A DNA stretch of 39,146 nucleotides, from contig MNCI01011956.1 in the NCBI GenBank assembly GCA_015680685.1, forward strand, positions 31,677 through 70,822. The letters run 5' to 3'. The stretch is from Gnetum montanum (Eukaryota; Streptophyta; Gnetopsida; Gnetales; Gnetaceae). Under the pieces are notes generated by a model. The model was not told the DNA's origin. It searched no databases and was given only the letters and a program-made list of their open reading frames with translations. Of this stretch, positions 9,492 through 21,840 are shown piece by piece (the stretch's first letter is position 1; each line of letters begins with the position of its first letter). A program made the position numbers and the translations under genes.

Positions 9492-11870
9492 ATGTTTTTT
9501 CTCACAGGAGTGATTCTTTGCCCAAGTCTAACAAAGTAAATCAACAAGTGCCCTAATAATATAGAGTGGTATATGCTCATCCTGATGAGCACATACTCAA
9601 TTTCACCTTTGTCCCACACTAGGATGAACTACTATGATGGTGCAACATGAAGGGCAACATTGTGTTGCTGCCTGATCGATCCACTCTTGTGATGCTCCAA
9701 CAAATACTTATGTGATTGGGCATCCAGGGACTTCATGTTGAGTATGTTGTGTAGGATAGTAACACCAGGGATTATCATCCCACTAGTGCACAATGTCTAA
9801 GGGATCAACAACTAGAGCAACGCTACGGATCTATGAAGGGAAAGTGGTTCAATGATTTCCCATACTTGATGTACCAAAAGGATAGTGGATAACCATTCTT
9901 TGGGGGTTTTCCATTCAAAGAGACTCCTCTTTTTGACTTCGATGAAGGGGTTCAAAACTAGAACTTGTAGTCTATGATGCATAATCTAGGTTCTGGCAAG
10001 AATGGATCCAATGACAAAGGGGGATCCAAGGAGGAGAGTCATGGTAGGAATGCAAGAAAGTAGCAAGATCGTGGCTATGATTGTTGAAGAGGGGGTGGTA
10101 GGCACTGTGATAGTGTTAGTTCTCGTTCCTCTTCACCTTCATTGTCATCTTCCTCTTTTGGCTTTGAACGCAACCACAAGGGGCATGATCATGATGGAGG
10201 TGATTGATGAGACTAAGATGATTGTAGGGACCATCAAGCAAGTCAAGACCTAGGGCATGGGCATTCAAGAGAGACCCATAGCCATGAATGAACATGTAGT
10301 AGAGGGCATTGTAGGGACCAAAATCATGGCATCGATTAGCCTTTGTTCACTACTTGGAGCATGCTAAACATTGCAGAGGCAATGAGAATTCCTACAAGGC
10401 ATAGTAAGGATAGTCAGATCAAGAGGCTACATATGAATAATATTCCTAAGTTTGAAGGGGGATATAACTCAAATCCATAGAACCATCTTCAAGCTTTCCA
10501 TGATGCTTGTGTCTTGCAAAATATAGACAAGGATTGGCAAAAGCTTAAGTTATTTTCCAAGACACTCATTAAAGAAATAGAAAGTTGGTATCAATTCTTA
10601 GAATTGGAATCCATTAAACGGTGGAGTACAATGCTCGGACTATTCAATGGCAAATATTAGATGTACTCCTGAGTGTCCAACTTGAGAAGGTAGATCCAAG
10701 GATGGAAACACGGGATACATGAACCCTTGGATGCTATCATGGGCTGATATTATTCTCTATTGCACAAATGTCCTGGACATGGTTATTCTTAACAGGAGCA
10801 ACTTTGCCATATCATAGATGGGATCCAATCAGAAATGAGGAGAACTCTTGGAGTTTATGCCCAAGGGTTATTGTCAGAATTAAGAGCCCATTAGATCCAA
10901 TGGCTAATCGAGTAGGTAGCAAAATAAGAAGGAGAGTTGAGGAAATATGAAAGTGCAAAAGAATATAACTGCAATCCTTCCATTCGCTAGAGGGAGGTTT
11001 GATTTTGTGATAGTGAGGAGGAATCATCACTTGATGATGGTGAACTAGAAAACCTTGCCAATTCAAAAATTTACCTATGAAATTTTGGCTAAGGTAGATC
11101 AGTTATGGGAGTCTATCGATAGCAGATTTCAAGCTATCCTGAAACTTGTTGAAGAGTCCAAAGAATAAGGTAGTAATTGTGATTGCAGGAGGCAAAAAGA
11201 AGTTGAAAATGCCAATAAAAGGGGTAAGGGTAAGATTGCTGTAGTAGAGGAAGTTGTGGAAATTGAATCAGATGGTGATGGTGGATGTGACATCTGCTAA
11301 TATGAACATCCTAAGGAATGGTTTCCCATTGTGTCATAGTTACAGGAGTCTAGGGTGTATGCACTGAATCCATGACTAGCATAAAGGAAAACACCTAGAA
11401 GATTGCCTTATCCTCAAGGAAATTCCAAGAAGTTCCATCAGCAACAACAATATTATCCAAGTGGAACTTCACCACAATCATACGAGTAGTATCAGTAGTG
11501 GCAAAAACCATAGTCATGGGCATTATCACTACCAAGGTAGTAATACCTTTACAAACAACAAAATCCATATGGGTATTACATTCAGCAACCCTTATCTCCA
11601 TGTGACTCTTCCAGTCATGTTTCTCATTTTCAACATCACTACTACCCTATTGAATATTATCGAACTCATTTTCCACATTCAAGGAGGGATACTAATTTTT
11701 ATCCTTATCCTCCTCCTATTTCTACATCGGTTCCTCCACCCTCAACATAGCAACATAGCTACCACCTACTCCATCTATGCAATGTGAACTTTTAGCCTAA
11801 CTGCAGCAACACAATGCTACTAGGGCCGTCAATCTATAATTGGTTCATCAACTGAGTGGTTTGGACACTA
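9492..11870 (+). pseudogene. gag: gag relic of the outer element
   Basis: The gag polyprotein forms the particle that packages the element RNA. The expected start is the ATG at 9492-9494, by alignment with the third element; a frameshift and stop follow at once. Recognisable parts are AFHDACVLQNI near 10477-10510, a capsid stretch ESWYQFLELESIKRWSTMLG near 10580-10640, HEPLDA near 10720, and a zinc-knuckle remnant (C-D-I-C then Y-E-H-P) near 11288-11316. A Q/P-rich tail (about 11340-11860) matches the nested element. Many stops are of the CAG/CAA to TAG/TAA kind. Confidence 0.8.
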
Positions 11871-12052
11871 AATCATGGAAAAGATCTTTTTTTTGACCCA
11901 ACAGTCCACCTAAGCCCTCACATATACATGTAGTTGGCAACCTTGCTTTTCTATATCTCTCTGTATCTAATCCTTTCGAGTTTCCTTCAAACTAAATACC
12001 ACCAATAATCCATACTGTTATGCTCACTCATGTTGTATTTGATTGGATCTAT

Positions 12053-12500
12053 GTTGGCAACCTTCCCAAGAAATTACTTAATCATGGGAGTCCTAGTATT
12101 TATCTATAGATTGCTGGGAATGAAACATGTAAAGCTTTTATTGATTTAGGTTCTAGTGTGAATTTGATTTCTCATGAGATGTATACTACCTAGAACCTAT
12201 CACCCCTCAAGAAGAGCAATATCCAATTGGAATTGGTAGACCAGTCCATTACTATTTCATTGGGATTGGTGAAAGACATTATGACCACTATCTATGGGTG
12301 GCATTATCCTATTGATTTCTTATTAATCAAGGTTGAGAACTATAAAGGGGACTTCCCAATCATCATGTAAAAGGCATGGCTAAGCATTGTTGATGCAAGA
12401 ATGAGCATTAGAGATCTATTCTTGGAAATATCTAAGGAAAATGTATTCGAAAAGATTGAGAAGAAGTAAGTTCCATGCATCATGTATAGTAATACAAGGT
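12053..12500 (+). pseudogene. pol: Protease relic of the outer element
   Basis: Aspartic protease that would process the polyprotein. FIDLGSSVNLISHEMY (catalytic Asp codon 12143-12145, D-L-G as in Athila) is followed by LVKDIMTTIYGWHYPIDFL, DFPIIM and AWLSIVDARMSIRDL, the order seen in Athila-like proteases. In-frame stops, such as TAA after DFPIIM, break it. The same block occurs in the nested and the third element. Confidence 0.8.
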
Positions 12501-12899
12501 GCAATTGCGTGCAAAAACTCTAGTCCATGAAATGAGCATCTATTTTTGCATGCAGGTAGTGTGCACCTAAAGTAGATATTCAAAGGTGTTTGTACATAGA
12601 AGCCACAAAATAAGAGGTTCCTAGTGGCCGACTGCTGATCTTGAAAGTAGCACAATGTGCATGGAACCTACTAATAGCTTGACATGTGCTTATGTTGTAG
12701 GAATGGATGAACTAGAGCAAGTTCATCACTAACTTTATAATAATGCAAATGATGATACCTATTGGGGAGAGTTGGAAATTTTTGAAAATTTCAAACAAGA
12801 GCCCCTTGAGTTAAAAATTCTACTTGTCGACATGGAATATGTGCTCTTGAAAAATGGGAAGCTAGTAATAATCAATGCAAATATTACTCCAAAATAGAA

Positions 12900-13690
12900 A
12901 TAGATGCTATTAAATATGGGTGAGAAATGGTCAACAACCTTTTCTTGGTCATATCCTAAAATCATAGGGATTGATCCTAGGATATGCCAGCATCGTATCT
13001 ACACTAACCCAGCCATGAAGCTAAAGAGGTAGCCATAGAGGTGATTGGACCCTGAATTGAAGTAGCTTGTCAAAGAGAAAATCAAAAAACTCCTCAAGGT
13101 GGGGTTTATCTATCCTATTGTAGATATTGAGTGGGTTAGTCCACTCATGATTATGCTAAAGAAAGGTGGCAAGTGACAGGTTTACATTGATTTTTAGCTA
13201 TTGAATATGGCAACATTCAATGATCATTTTCTATTTCCATTTGTTTATTAAGTGTTGGACACCATATCTAGGCATTGCTATTATAGTTTTCTGGACGGTT
13301 ATAGTGGCTTTAACCAAATCCAGATTGCACTAGAGAACTAGGCCAAAACAACATTCACAAATCCTTTGGGGACCTTTGCATATCACAAGATGCCTTTTGG
13401 TTTGTGCAATGCTCCTGTGACTTTTCAATGCCTAGTCTTAAGCATATTTTAGTAGAAAATTAGTAGTGAAGTGGAAGCATTTATGGATGACTTCTCCACT
13501 TATGACGCTACATTTGAGCAAGCCTTGGACAATCTTGAGTAAGTACTAAAAGGATGTGTGGAAACAAACCTACAACCTAATTAGCAAAAGAGCCATCTCA
13601 TGGTCCAAGAAGACATTATATTGGGGCACAAAATCTCACAAGTAGGGATTGAGATCAACCCCAAAAAATAAGGATCATCCAAGGAATTAC
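12900..13690 (+). pseudogene. pol: Reverse transcriptase relic of the outer element
   Basis: Would copy element RNA to DNA. Visible in order: WVSPLMIMLKKGGK, FLDGYSGFNQI (13288-13320), [20 protein letters not shown], then the catalytic FMDDF at 13480-13494, and LGHKISQVGIEINPKK. The motif order and FMDD fit Ty3/gypsy RT. Several TAG/TAA stops interrupt it. Confidence 0.85.
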
Positions 13691-13894
13691 TTGTTAATCA
13701 AAAATTGTAAAAGATATTTAGCCATTCCTTGGACACATTGGCTACTACCAGTGATTCATAGAGAATTTCTCTAAGATAGCAAAACCATTGGTCGAGCTAA
13801 CAAAGAAATATGCTCCATTTATTTAGACCAAGTACTGTTAAAAAGAAATCCAACAAATAAAGGATAAACTTGTAGAAACCCTAATTCTATAGGC

Positions 13895-14327
13895 ACCTGA
13901 TTGGTCTAGAACATTTCATGTTATGAAAAATGCATCAAATTATGCTTTGGGGGATGTGCTTATGCAGTTGGATGACAAGAAACATCCATATTACATTCAT
14001 TATAGAAGCTGAAGCATTGTGGGTGCAAAACTAGACTACACGACCATAGAAAAAGAATTGATGGCAGTGGTGTTTGCATTAGAAAAGTTCAAGAATTATG
14101 TGCTTGGATACAAAGTGGTTGTCCACATGGATCACAATGCCATTCAATTCGTCATGAACAAGCCAATGGTAAACCCTTGTGTCAGACAGTGGCTAGTGAT
14201 CTTAAAGGAATTTTGTCTTACGATGGTAGATGAGAAGGAAATTGAGAATGTGATCGTTGACCATTTGTCTCGGTTGCGATGGGACAAAAAAGAGGAGGAA
14301 AGCCCACTATCTGATCTTCTTTCTTGA
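13895..14327 (+). pseudogene. pol: RNase H relic of the outer element
   Basis: NASNYALGDVLMQ near 13930, where the usual DAS has become NAS (first catalytic Asp lost), then LDYTTIEKELMAVVFALEKF (E-L-A/M-V-V region) and HMDHNAIQFVMNKP, which keeps the D of the T/M-D-H motif. The last 102 codons (14019-14327) are still open. Confidence 0.8.
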
Positions 14328-14559
14328 TGAACGCCTGTTTGCTAAGGCTATAATTAAATAATTGCCCATTGAGCCTAAATGATATGATGACATTCTCACC
14401 TATCTTCTTACTCAAAAGATGCCACAAGGGTTGGACCACCAAAAGAGACAATAGTTTCTTCACCAAGTAAAATGCTTCATGCAGATCAATGGATAGCTCT
14501 ACAAGGTATGCGTCAATGGTTTGGTTTGTTAGTGTGTCCCTGATGTTAATCAACTATGC

Positions 14560-15620
14560 ATTCTTTAGGACTCTCATGAGGATCCTTGTGGGGGTCACTA
14601 TGCTTGGAGATGCACGACCATTACAATCCTGATGGAAGGGTATTATTGGCCAAAAATTTTTAGGGATACTTACCAATTTGTCCACTTTTGTGAACATTGC
14701 CAATGAGATGGTGGAATGATTGCTCAAATGAAGGAACCTTAGAAGTGAATTCAATCATTGGAATCCTTCGATATCTGGGGCATTGATTTCATGGGTCCCA
14801 TCACACCCATGTCAAATGGAAAGGTGTACATCATAGTTGCTGTTGACTATTGTATGAAATGGGTAGAAGTAGTAGCCATCACCGACTGTACATCTTCTAT
14901 TGCTACTCAGTTTGTATAATAGAATGTTATAAATAGGTTGGGTGTGCCACATGCATTAATTTTTGACAATGGAACCCACTTTGTAGGCACTCCCTTTCGA
15001 AAGCTCATGTAATGCTAGGGGGTTGAACATAAACTAATAATGCTCTTCCACCCCTAAGACAATGGTCAAGCTAAGGTTATAAATAAGGAAATCACAAAGA
15101 TCCTAACTAGAACTATTAGCAAATATAGGAGAGACTAGAGCACAAAACTCAATGATGTCCTTTGGGCCTACCACTCAAGGTGGAAACTCCATATAGGCTA
15201 CTCTCCCTATGAGCCAGTGTATGGAAAATTACCAACTTTTCTTGTTCAATCTGAGCTCTGTACACTGTCAAAAACTTGTGACCTTAACCTTGATTTAAGT
15301 CTAGCAAAAAAAGAAAGATTAATGAATCTCAACTTGCTAGATGAGCATCGATTGGTGGCCTTGTTATCTAACAAGTTGCACAAGGCATTTAACAAAAAGT
15401 GTCATAACCTTAGAATTAGGAAAGTAAAATTTCAACTGAGAGATAAGGTCTACTAGAACCCCACACACGTATCTTAATGAACTAAGTTCTAGAGATTATG
15501 GGAAGGACCATATATCATTTACGAAACTTTCCCTTCTAGGGCCATGTTGATCTACAAACCTAAGAGCCCAAACAAGAAGTAGCTGGTAAACATACAACAG
15601 GTCAAACTTTTCCATGAGCC
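14560..15620 (+). pseudogene. pol: Integrase relic of the outer element
   Basis: Inserts element DNA into the genome. A zinc-binding region (GGHY...FCEHC) lies at 14590-14700. The core shows GIDFMGP (Asp 14785-14787), FDNGTHF (Asp 14965-14967) and GQAKVINKE. The third catalytic position, 35 residues after the second Asp, is Lys (15073-15075) where Glu is expected (GQAE). The C-terminal part VYGKLPTF...LLDEHRLVA...KVKFQLRDKVY is open from 15217 to 15456, and WEGPYII is typical of gypsy integrase tails. The gene is inactive. Confidence 0.82.
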
Positions 15621-15649
15621 TAAGAAAGCTACTGCAACAAATGCCTCAT

Positions 15650-17317
15650 TAGATGGACAACCACACTCAATCTTTTAGATCTTCTCCTTTCAACTTAGTG
15701 ATGGAGAAGATGGCCATCCATGCTAACTATATAAGTAGCTCCTTAGTTTTTTATCTTTTTGTTTTACATCTTGTTATTTTTTACAACTTTTTATTTTATG
15801 TATTCTTTATCTTACACCCTTTTTTTTTTACGTTATTAATTTTTTCCAATTCTTATTTTACAACATTGTTAGTATATTTTATTTTTTAAAAATATTTTAC
15901 ATTTTGTTGTATATTTTCCTTTATTTGGATGTGATTTTCTAATTGTGTTCTAATAATAACATGTCTTATTGCTAACTAGGAACAATGTGGTTTTTTTGAT
16001 GTGGGCATGTGCTACTTGGTTATTTGATTGTTGGTGTTTGGATTCTAGCTTTGAATTTTGTTATTGATAACTAGGATATGGTTTCTTTTCCATGAAATAG
16101 GTAGTGAGTCCACAACATTCACCCATCTACAAACACTATGATTTTCCTTGTTTTGGAAGTATGAGGCCCCTTTTTTATTACTAATACTTTAATGAACTTA
16201 TGACCTTGGTAGTTTCTAGACTTGGAAAGGATTCAAATATTTGAATAGGGTGTGACTTCAAGGGAACTTGGTACTCTTTGTGCCTTTTTTCTTACTTGGG
16301 TGCATGTGTGTTTTCATGGATTTCTTACCATTCCATGTCAACTAATAACAAGAAGTTGAATAAGTCTTTGCATGGTGTGGTTCCCATTCCAAAAAAAATA
16401 AAAAAAATAAAAAATGATGGGAATTTAAAGCACACCCATTAGACAATATAAATGGTCTATAAGCACTAGTTATGGGACTAGAAAGACATGTTACCCATGC
16501 TTGAAAGTGCCCTCTAACTAAGGTCCTCTCTCACTTCTTGCTTCTCTTTTCTTCTTAAATAAGGATCAGTGGTTCTTTTGTGGGAGCACTCTTATGTCTC
16601 AAGGGTTGGACTAGTCTTAGAGTGGTGATGCAACATCATTGAATGTGGTTGGTTTTGATTTGGACTAAGGATGGATTTTTATTAGGTCATTTAACCATAA
16701 AATTTATAATGGACTTCATGTGACCTTAATCAAGAACTCCATTCCACACACTCTCTCATCCATCTATGTTTTCCATGTCTCACCTCATTTCCAGTTTCAT
16801 GTTCTTGTTCGATGTCTTGGTTTGATATGTCAAAATTCTTAGGTAGTTTCTTTTGGGTCTTGGTACTTAACTTTCCATAACCATTAATCATCCATGGGGC
16901 CCACAGACTCCTCAGTTTGAGGTTATGCAAGGACAATAAAGAGCATGTGCCTGCTTTGGGGAGGACCCACTTGCATACCTTTTGATTAGGTTAGTTAAGT
17001 TCTTTATCCTTAGACATTCTCACAATCAAATCCTTTTGCATGCCCCATCAATGACATCCAATTGTGTGCATCTTCACAATGTTTTTTTTTGGGTGAAATG
17101 ATCTTTTTATTGTTGTGAATTCTTTAATCCTTTTCAAGCATTTCATTGTATTTGGAATTTTTAGAATTCAATAATGGACTGCTTATCCATTTCAGCCTAT
17201 TTTTCAGTCTTCTTGCTAACACTATTAAAAGAATCAATCCACCATAATCACAACCTAGCCAAGTGTAACCATCAACAAGATAGGGTAGCTAAAAGCTATA
17301 TGTTACACATTGCACAC
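15650..17317 (+). other. 3' noncoding region of the outer element, part 1
   Basis: Long noncoding stretch between integrase and the 3' LTR. It is homologous to 21580-23000 of the nested element: GAGAAGATGGCCATCCATGC-like start, a TTTTTAC-rich tract at 15740-15930, TGTGACTTCAAGGGAACTT near 16252, and GCCTGCTTTGGGGAGGACC near 16950. An A-run with T interruptions is at 16391-16415. No gene; short open frames here are chance. Confidence 0.7.
17313..17317. repeat. Target-site duplication of the nested element, left
   Basis: CACAC before the nested 5' LTR, repeated at 24425-24429 after its 3' LTR. Confidence 0.88.
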
Positions 17318-18139
17318 TGATGGGATGCAATATCTCATGGGCTGTGATATCGCATACGTGATATAGCAACCGTCGCGATATCGCATCCCTTGCGATATCA
17401 CGGTGCCCCGTCATATCTATAAATAAGAGGCGGCTCTCCCTTGTTTTTCATCCTAGGCTTAGACCGTAGTGAAACTCTAGTAGTTTGATCTCTCCAGAGA
17501 TAGAATATTTCCATGTGCCCATAGTAGGAACTCCAAAGTGAACGGATCTTTATTTGAGTAAACATTGTACCTAAACACAAGTTTTTGTATGGTAATAAAG
17601 ACGAACTTCTTGGATAAACCTTGTAGTGCATGGAATAGGCTAATTAGGATTTTATTTATTGTTATTTACTATTTTCCATTTAATTTCTTTATTAGGAATT
17701 AAATCCTTCTCAACCCTTCTCTCCTAGTTAAGTTCCTCAGTATGACCGCTTCGAGCACATACGTTACGCGTGGTGATCCCAGCAATGACTAGCGTTTGGT
17801 AACCACAGTTGCATTGGTTCAGGGTGTGAATAGTAAGTGGGAATGGATGCTGACACTAGGTTAATTTAGACTTAGTTAGTTAGAGTTAGTAATTAGTCTC
17901 TTCAACCCTTCATCTCACTAGCATAGGAGATAAAACATAAAAAGATATGAAAATCATATACCTTAGACTTACTTAATCATACACCGTGACAAATACAAGT
18001 AAGTCTAGGAAGACAACGAATAATTAACCTTAAGTGTTCCATGAGGCATGTAGGCACTTAGTCTACGTAGTTCGACCGAATTGTGCATGTTACGCTTGTA
18101 TTTGTATGGTTGAGTGTAGGGGTACCTCGCCACTCATCA
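17318..18139 (+). repeat. 5' LTR of the nested element
   Basis: Starts TGATGGGATG and ends CTCATCA. U3 has several GCGATATCGC-like motifs between 17326 and 17405, followed by the TATA box CTATAAATAAG (17417-17427) and AATAAA at 17594-17599. Paired with 23596-24424. Confidence 0.92.
17417..17427 (+). promoter_or_regulatory. LTR promoter TATA box of the nested element
   Basis: CTATAAATAAG lies about 100 bases inside the LTR, after the GATATC palindrome cluster. The same box is in the 3' LTR (about 23698) and the fourth LTR (about 38804), so it is a family feature. Confidence 0.7.
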
Positions 18140-18158
18140 TTGGCACCGTTGCCAAGGA
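18140..18158 (+). other. Primer binding site of the nested element
   Basis: TTGGCACCGTTGCCAAGGA, immediately after the LTR. It is the best preserved of the three PBS copies in the window and close to the Athila tRNA-Asp-type site. Confidence 0.8.
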
Positions 18159-18284
18159 CTAAGTGTTTGTGCACTAAGTAGAACATAGGAAATCATTCAC
18201 ATCGTTGGGAGCTTAAAAGAACCTTAGGGTTAATTAAATAAGAAAAAATTATAACAGTTAATTAGCACACCAAATTAAATAACA

Positions 18285-20820
18285 ATTTCTTCTTCTCACA
18301 AGAGCATTACACCACCTAGGGACAATACTACAGATAGTCGGCAATCTAAAATACATAACCAAAATCAGCCAGTTCCTCAACAATACCGGATAGTCTATAC
18401 TCATCTCGATGAGATATTCCAGATTTTACTTTATCCTCCATCAGGATGAACAGATGTGTTGGAGAGACTTGCAAGGTAACATAGTGTTACCTCCGGATTG
18501 TGCAGTCCCCAACATGCTCCTCCATGCTTTGGCACAGATCGGCATGACTCAGCTCTATGCTGAGTACGTTATAGGAGATTTTGACACAAGGGATTATCAT
18601 CCCATAGAAGCACAACATATAAGGGACTCAAGGCAAGATAGCCAACATACACTGTTGAAGGGAAAAGAGGTCCCACACGTCCTAAGTGAAATAGGAGATG
18701 GTGAACCATTGATAACGGGTTATCTATTGAAAGATGTTCCCCCTCCTAACGATAGTGAGGAGGTAGGGTATTAGAACCTATGCTCCACAATACAAAACCT
18801 TGGTTATGGTCCTCGTGAACACTAGCTGTTCACTGAGGGAACAACAACACATGACAAGGATAGGCACTCATATTGTCATCAAGATCAGGGCTGAAACCAC
18901 AGAAGCGAAGGTAGGAAACATCATCATGGCGATGGTTCTCCTTCTTCTTCCCATTCTTCACATCATTCACCCTCTCCTTCCACATCTGGGTGCAGCCATC
19001 ATGAGCACAACAGTGAGGATAGAGGTAGACAAAATTAGAGACCTCGATGAGAGAGTCGAGAGAGAGGACAAGGGCATGAATGAAGGGAAAGTTGGGAACA
19101 ACGTAGACACCATATACGTCATGAAAGAGATGATCATGATGAATCCCTACTCACCACCCAAAGCATGATAAATATAATGGAGGTAGTGAGAATACCAACA
19201 AGGCATCTAAAAGATAGCTGGATTAAGCGTTTATACATGAACAACATCCCACGCTTCAAAGGGGGATACAACACGGATCCACAAAATCATTTACAGGCAT
19301 TCCATGATGCCTGCGCCTTGCAAAATATAGAGAATGAGTAGCAAAAACTTAAGTTGTTTCCTTGGAAACTCATTAAGGAAGTAGAGAGTTGGTACTGGTC
19401 CTTAGAATCGGAAACCATTAGGAGGTGGAGTACGATGTTAGAACTCTTCAACGGTAAATATCAAATGTACTCCAAAGTGTCTAACTTACGTAAGAAGATC
19501 CAAGGATGGAAGCAAGGTACTCATGAACCCTTGGATGCTGCCATGGGCTACTACTACACATTGTTAGATCGTTTCCTGGGCCATGGTTACGCACAGTAGG
19601 ATCAAATCTGCCACATTGTAGACGGGCTAAGGTATGAAACTAGGAGAACACTTGGGACTTATTCCCAAGGGAGACTATCAGAACTTAGATCCCATGAGAT
19701 CCATCAATTGTTGGAATAAGTAGCCAAAGAAGAAGGGGAGCTACGAAAAAGAGAGAGTGCAGAAGAATACAACCATGATCCCTCTATTCGAAAGAAGGGA
19801 GTGAGATTTTACGACAAAGAGGATGAGTCACCACTTGAAGAGTTGGTGAACTGAAAGACCTTGCTGCTTGAAAAGCTAACAATAGAAGTATCGGCTAAGG
19901 TAGATGAAGTATGGAGCTCCTTAGATAGTAAAATTGAAATTATCTTGAAAATTGTAGAAGAGTCTAAGGAGGAACGAAGTAGTGATAAGAACAAGACAAA
20001 GCGGAGAGATTCAGGCCCTACACATAACAAGGGTAAGGGAAAAATTACTCACTCCGATGAGGTTGTGGATTCTGACATAGATAATTAAGGTGGATGTGAG
20101 ATCTACTACTATGACCATCCTACGAGATGTTGTCCAATCATCTCACATCTACAAGAGTCTGGGGTGTATGCACTCAACCCGAGACTTAACCAACGGCAGA
20201 CACCTCGAAGGTTACTTTATCCCCAAGGTAACCCAAGGCAGTTCCACCAACCATTGATGTATTATCCAAGTGGAACTCCATCACAACCCATCAGACAACA
20301 TCAGCAATGGAAATACCCACAGTCATGGGGGATGCCACCGCCAAAACAACAGTATGCTTACCGGTAGCCAAACCCATATGGATACTATGTGCAGTAGCCG
20401 ATTTCTCCAAGTGACTCCATGGGTCACACAACTCCCCAACGTCACTACCAAGTTTAGGAGTACTTTAGAAGGACTCCTTCTCCTCTAGGAGATGCTCTAC
20501 ATCCATACCATCCTCCTAATTCATCCGCACCTCTTCCATTGGTAGTTCCCATAACACCTCTTGCTCCAACAATGCAAGGGGAACTCCCCACTCAACCACA
20601 GCAACGTCACATTGCGAGAGCTGTAAACATTCAACCTGCTGCTGGTTCTGATAACCTTAAAAAGAGAAGACCTTTCTTTAGAACCAAAAGCCCAAACAAG
20701 CTCTCACAACAACAAGTGGTTGAGTCTATGTACGCTCCTCTAACAAACAAGACTTCTGATCTCCCTTCTGTCCAACAACAGAGCTTCACGCATACGGTTA
20801 TATCAACGCATACCGTAACC
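18285..20820 (+). pseudogene. gag: gag relic of the nested element
   Basis: The expected start, aligned with the third element's ATG-TCT-TCT-TCT-CAC-AAG, reads ATT here (18285-18287), so the initiator is lost. A two-base shortening near 18411-18425 shifts the frame. Open blocks follow: an N-terminal part at 18409-18774, the capsid core ESWYWSLESETIRRWSTML at 19354-19599 ending in a TAG, a stretch with VDGLRYETRRTLGTYSQG, a lysine/glutamate-rich linker (19861-20088), a knuckle-like C-E-I-Y-Y-Y-D-H-P-T-R-C-C at about 20096-20134, and a Q/P-rich tail to about 20820. Stops are few and mostly single base changes. Confidence 0.82.
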
Positions 20821-20829
20821 GATTAGATC

Positions 20830-21560
20830 AAGGTAGGCCACCTTCCTAGGAAACTCTCTAATCCTAGAAGCCCCTTAATCTATTTACAAGTCACTGGGAA
20901 CGAACCACATAAGGCTCTTCTTGACTTAGGTTTCGGAGTCAACTTAATATCACGAGAAATGTATTAAGCTTTGAACTTGCCCCAACTTAAGAAGAGCAAC
21001 ATTCAACTAGAGCTGGCTGACTAGTCCATCACCATTCCCTTGGGATTGGTGGAGGACATAGTTACCACTATGTGTGGTTGGTCCTACCCAGTTGACTTCC
21101 TGGTGATAAAGGTCAACAACAATGAAGCAGACTTCCCAATTATAATGGGAAGGCCATGGCTGAGTACAATAGATGCATACCTAGGGATCCGCGATCTTTC
21201 CTTGGAGATATCTAAGGTAAATATTTATGGAAAGATCGAGAAGAAGAAAGTTCCATGCATCACATATAGTGACTCAGAGGGTGATGACATGGAGGAATGC
21301 TCAGCATCTCTTCCATGCGACTGGTGTGCACCAAAGGACAACATTCAAAGGTGCCGGTATGTAACAACCACACAAGTAATGGATACCTCGTGGTTGATAG
21401 CTAATCAAAAGAGCAACCTAATATGCATGGAACAAACTGAGGGAACAACTTATGCCAAAAATGAAGGCATAGATACATTGGAGTATGAGCGTTGCCAACT
21501 TCCGCCCCTTAATCTAAGAACATCAATCAAGAGAAGTTGGACACTTCTAAGAAATTCAAA
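20830..21560 (+). pseudogene. pol: Protease relic of the nested element
   Basis: ALLDLGFGVNLISREMY carries the catalytic Asp (codon 20923-20925) in an Athila-type D-L-G motif. The next lines show SITIPLGLVEDIVTTMCGW, YPVDFLVIKVNNNEADFPII and MGRPWLSTIDAYLGIRDLSL, better preserved than in the other two copies. Two stops (near 20966 and 21022) break the early part; from 21040 the frame is open to 21627. The open part continues past the deletion point into noncoding sequence, so its last 20 or so residues are not protease. Confidence 0.82.
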
Positions 21561-21665
21561 TAGACATTCATTATTTTGGATCTCTCCCTTTCCATTCAGT
21601 CATGGGGGAGATGGCCACCTATGCTAATTATTGGAGGCTCTTAGTTCTTTTTAGTGGTTTTTTTT

Positions 21666-21772
21666 TCACATTTTTGTTTTACACATTTTTAGCTTACACA
21701 TTTTTGTCTTACACATTTTTGTTTTACACATTTTTTTTTTCCACATTTTTTTTACACATTTTTGTTTTACAA
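21666..21772 (+). repeat. 15-bp tandem repeat ACACATTTTTGTTTT
   Basis: Five to seven imperfect units of ACACATTTTTGTTTT, with variants ending AGCTT and GTCTT. Being a multiple of three, it keeps open frames on both strands (a YTFLF-like repeat on plus, a KMCKT-like repeat on minus) that have no coding meaning. The outer element has a worn version at about 15740-15890. Confidence 0.8.
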
Positions 21773-21826
21773 ATTTCTTTAACTTTTCTTGTTTTTGTTT
21801 TTCAACATTGTTATACTTTTTCATTT

Positions 21827-21840
21827 TGTGTGTGTGTGTG
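21827..21840. repeat. TG microsatellite
   Basis: (TG)7, directly downstream of the T-rich tandem repeat. Confidence 0.9.

Noticed and set aside
10002-10253. 83-codon plus-strand open frame in the outer element
   Set aside because: It lies within the gag relic but in a shifted frame; motifs of gag are found in other frames here.
14218-14754. Two minus-strand frames opposite RNase H and integrase
   Set aside because: The plus strand carries the pol motifs; these are shadows.
17318-18139. Reading the first GATATC-rich LTR as a solo LTR
   Set aside because: A matching LTR at 23596-24424, PBS, PPT and CACAC duplicate show a complete two-LTR element.
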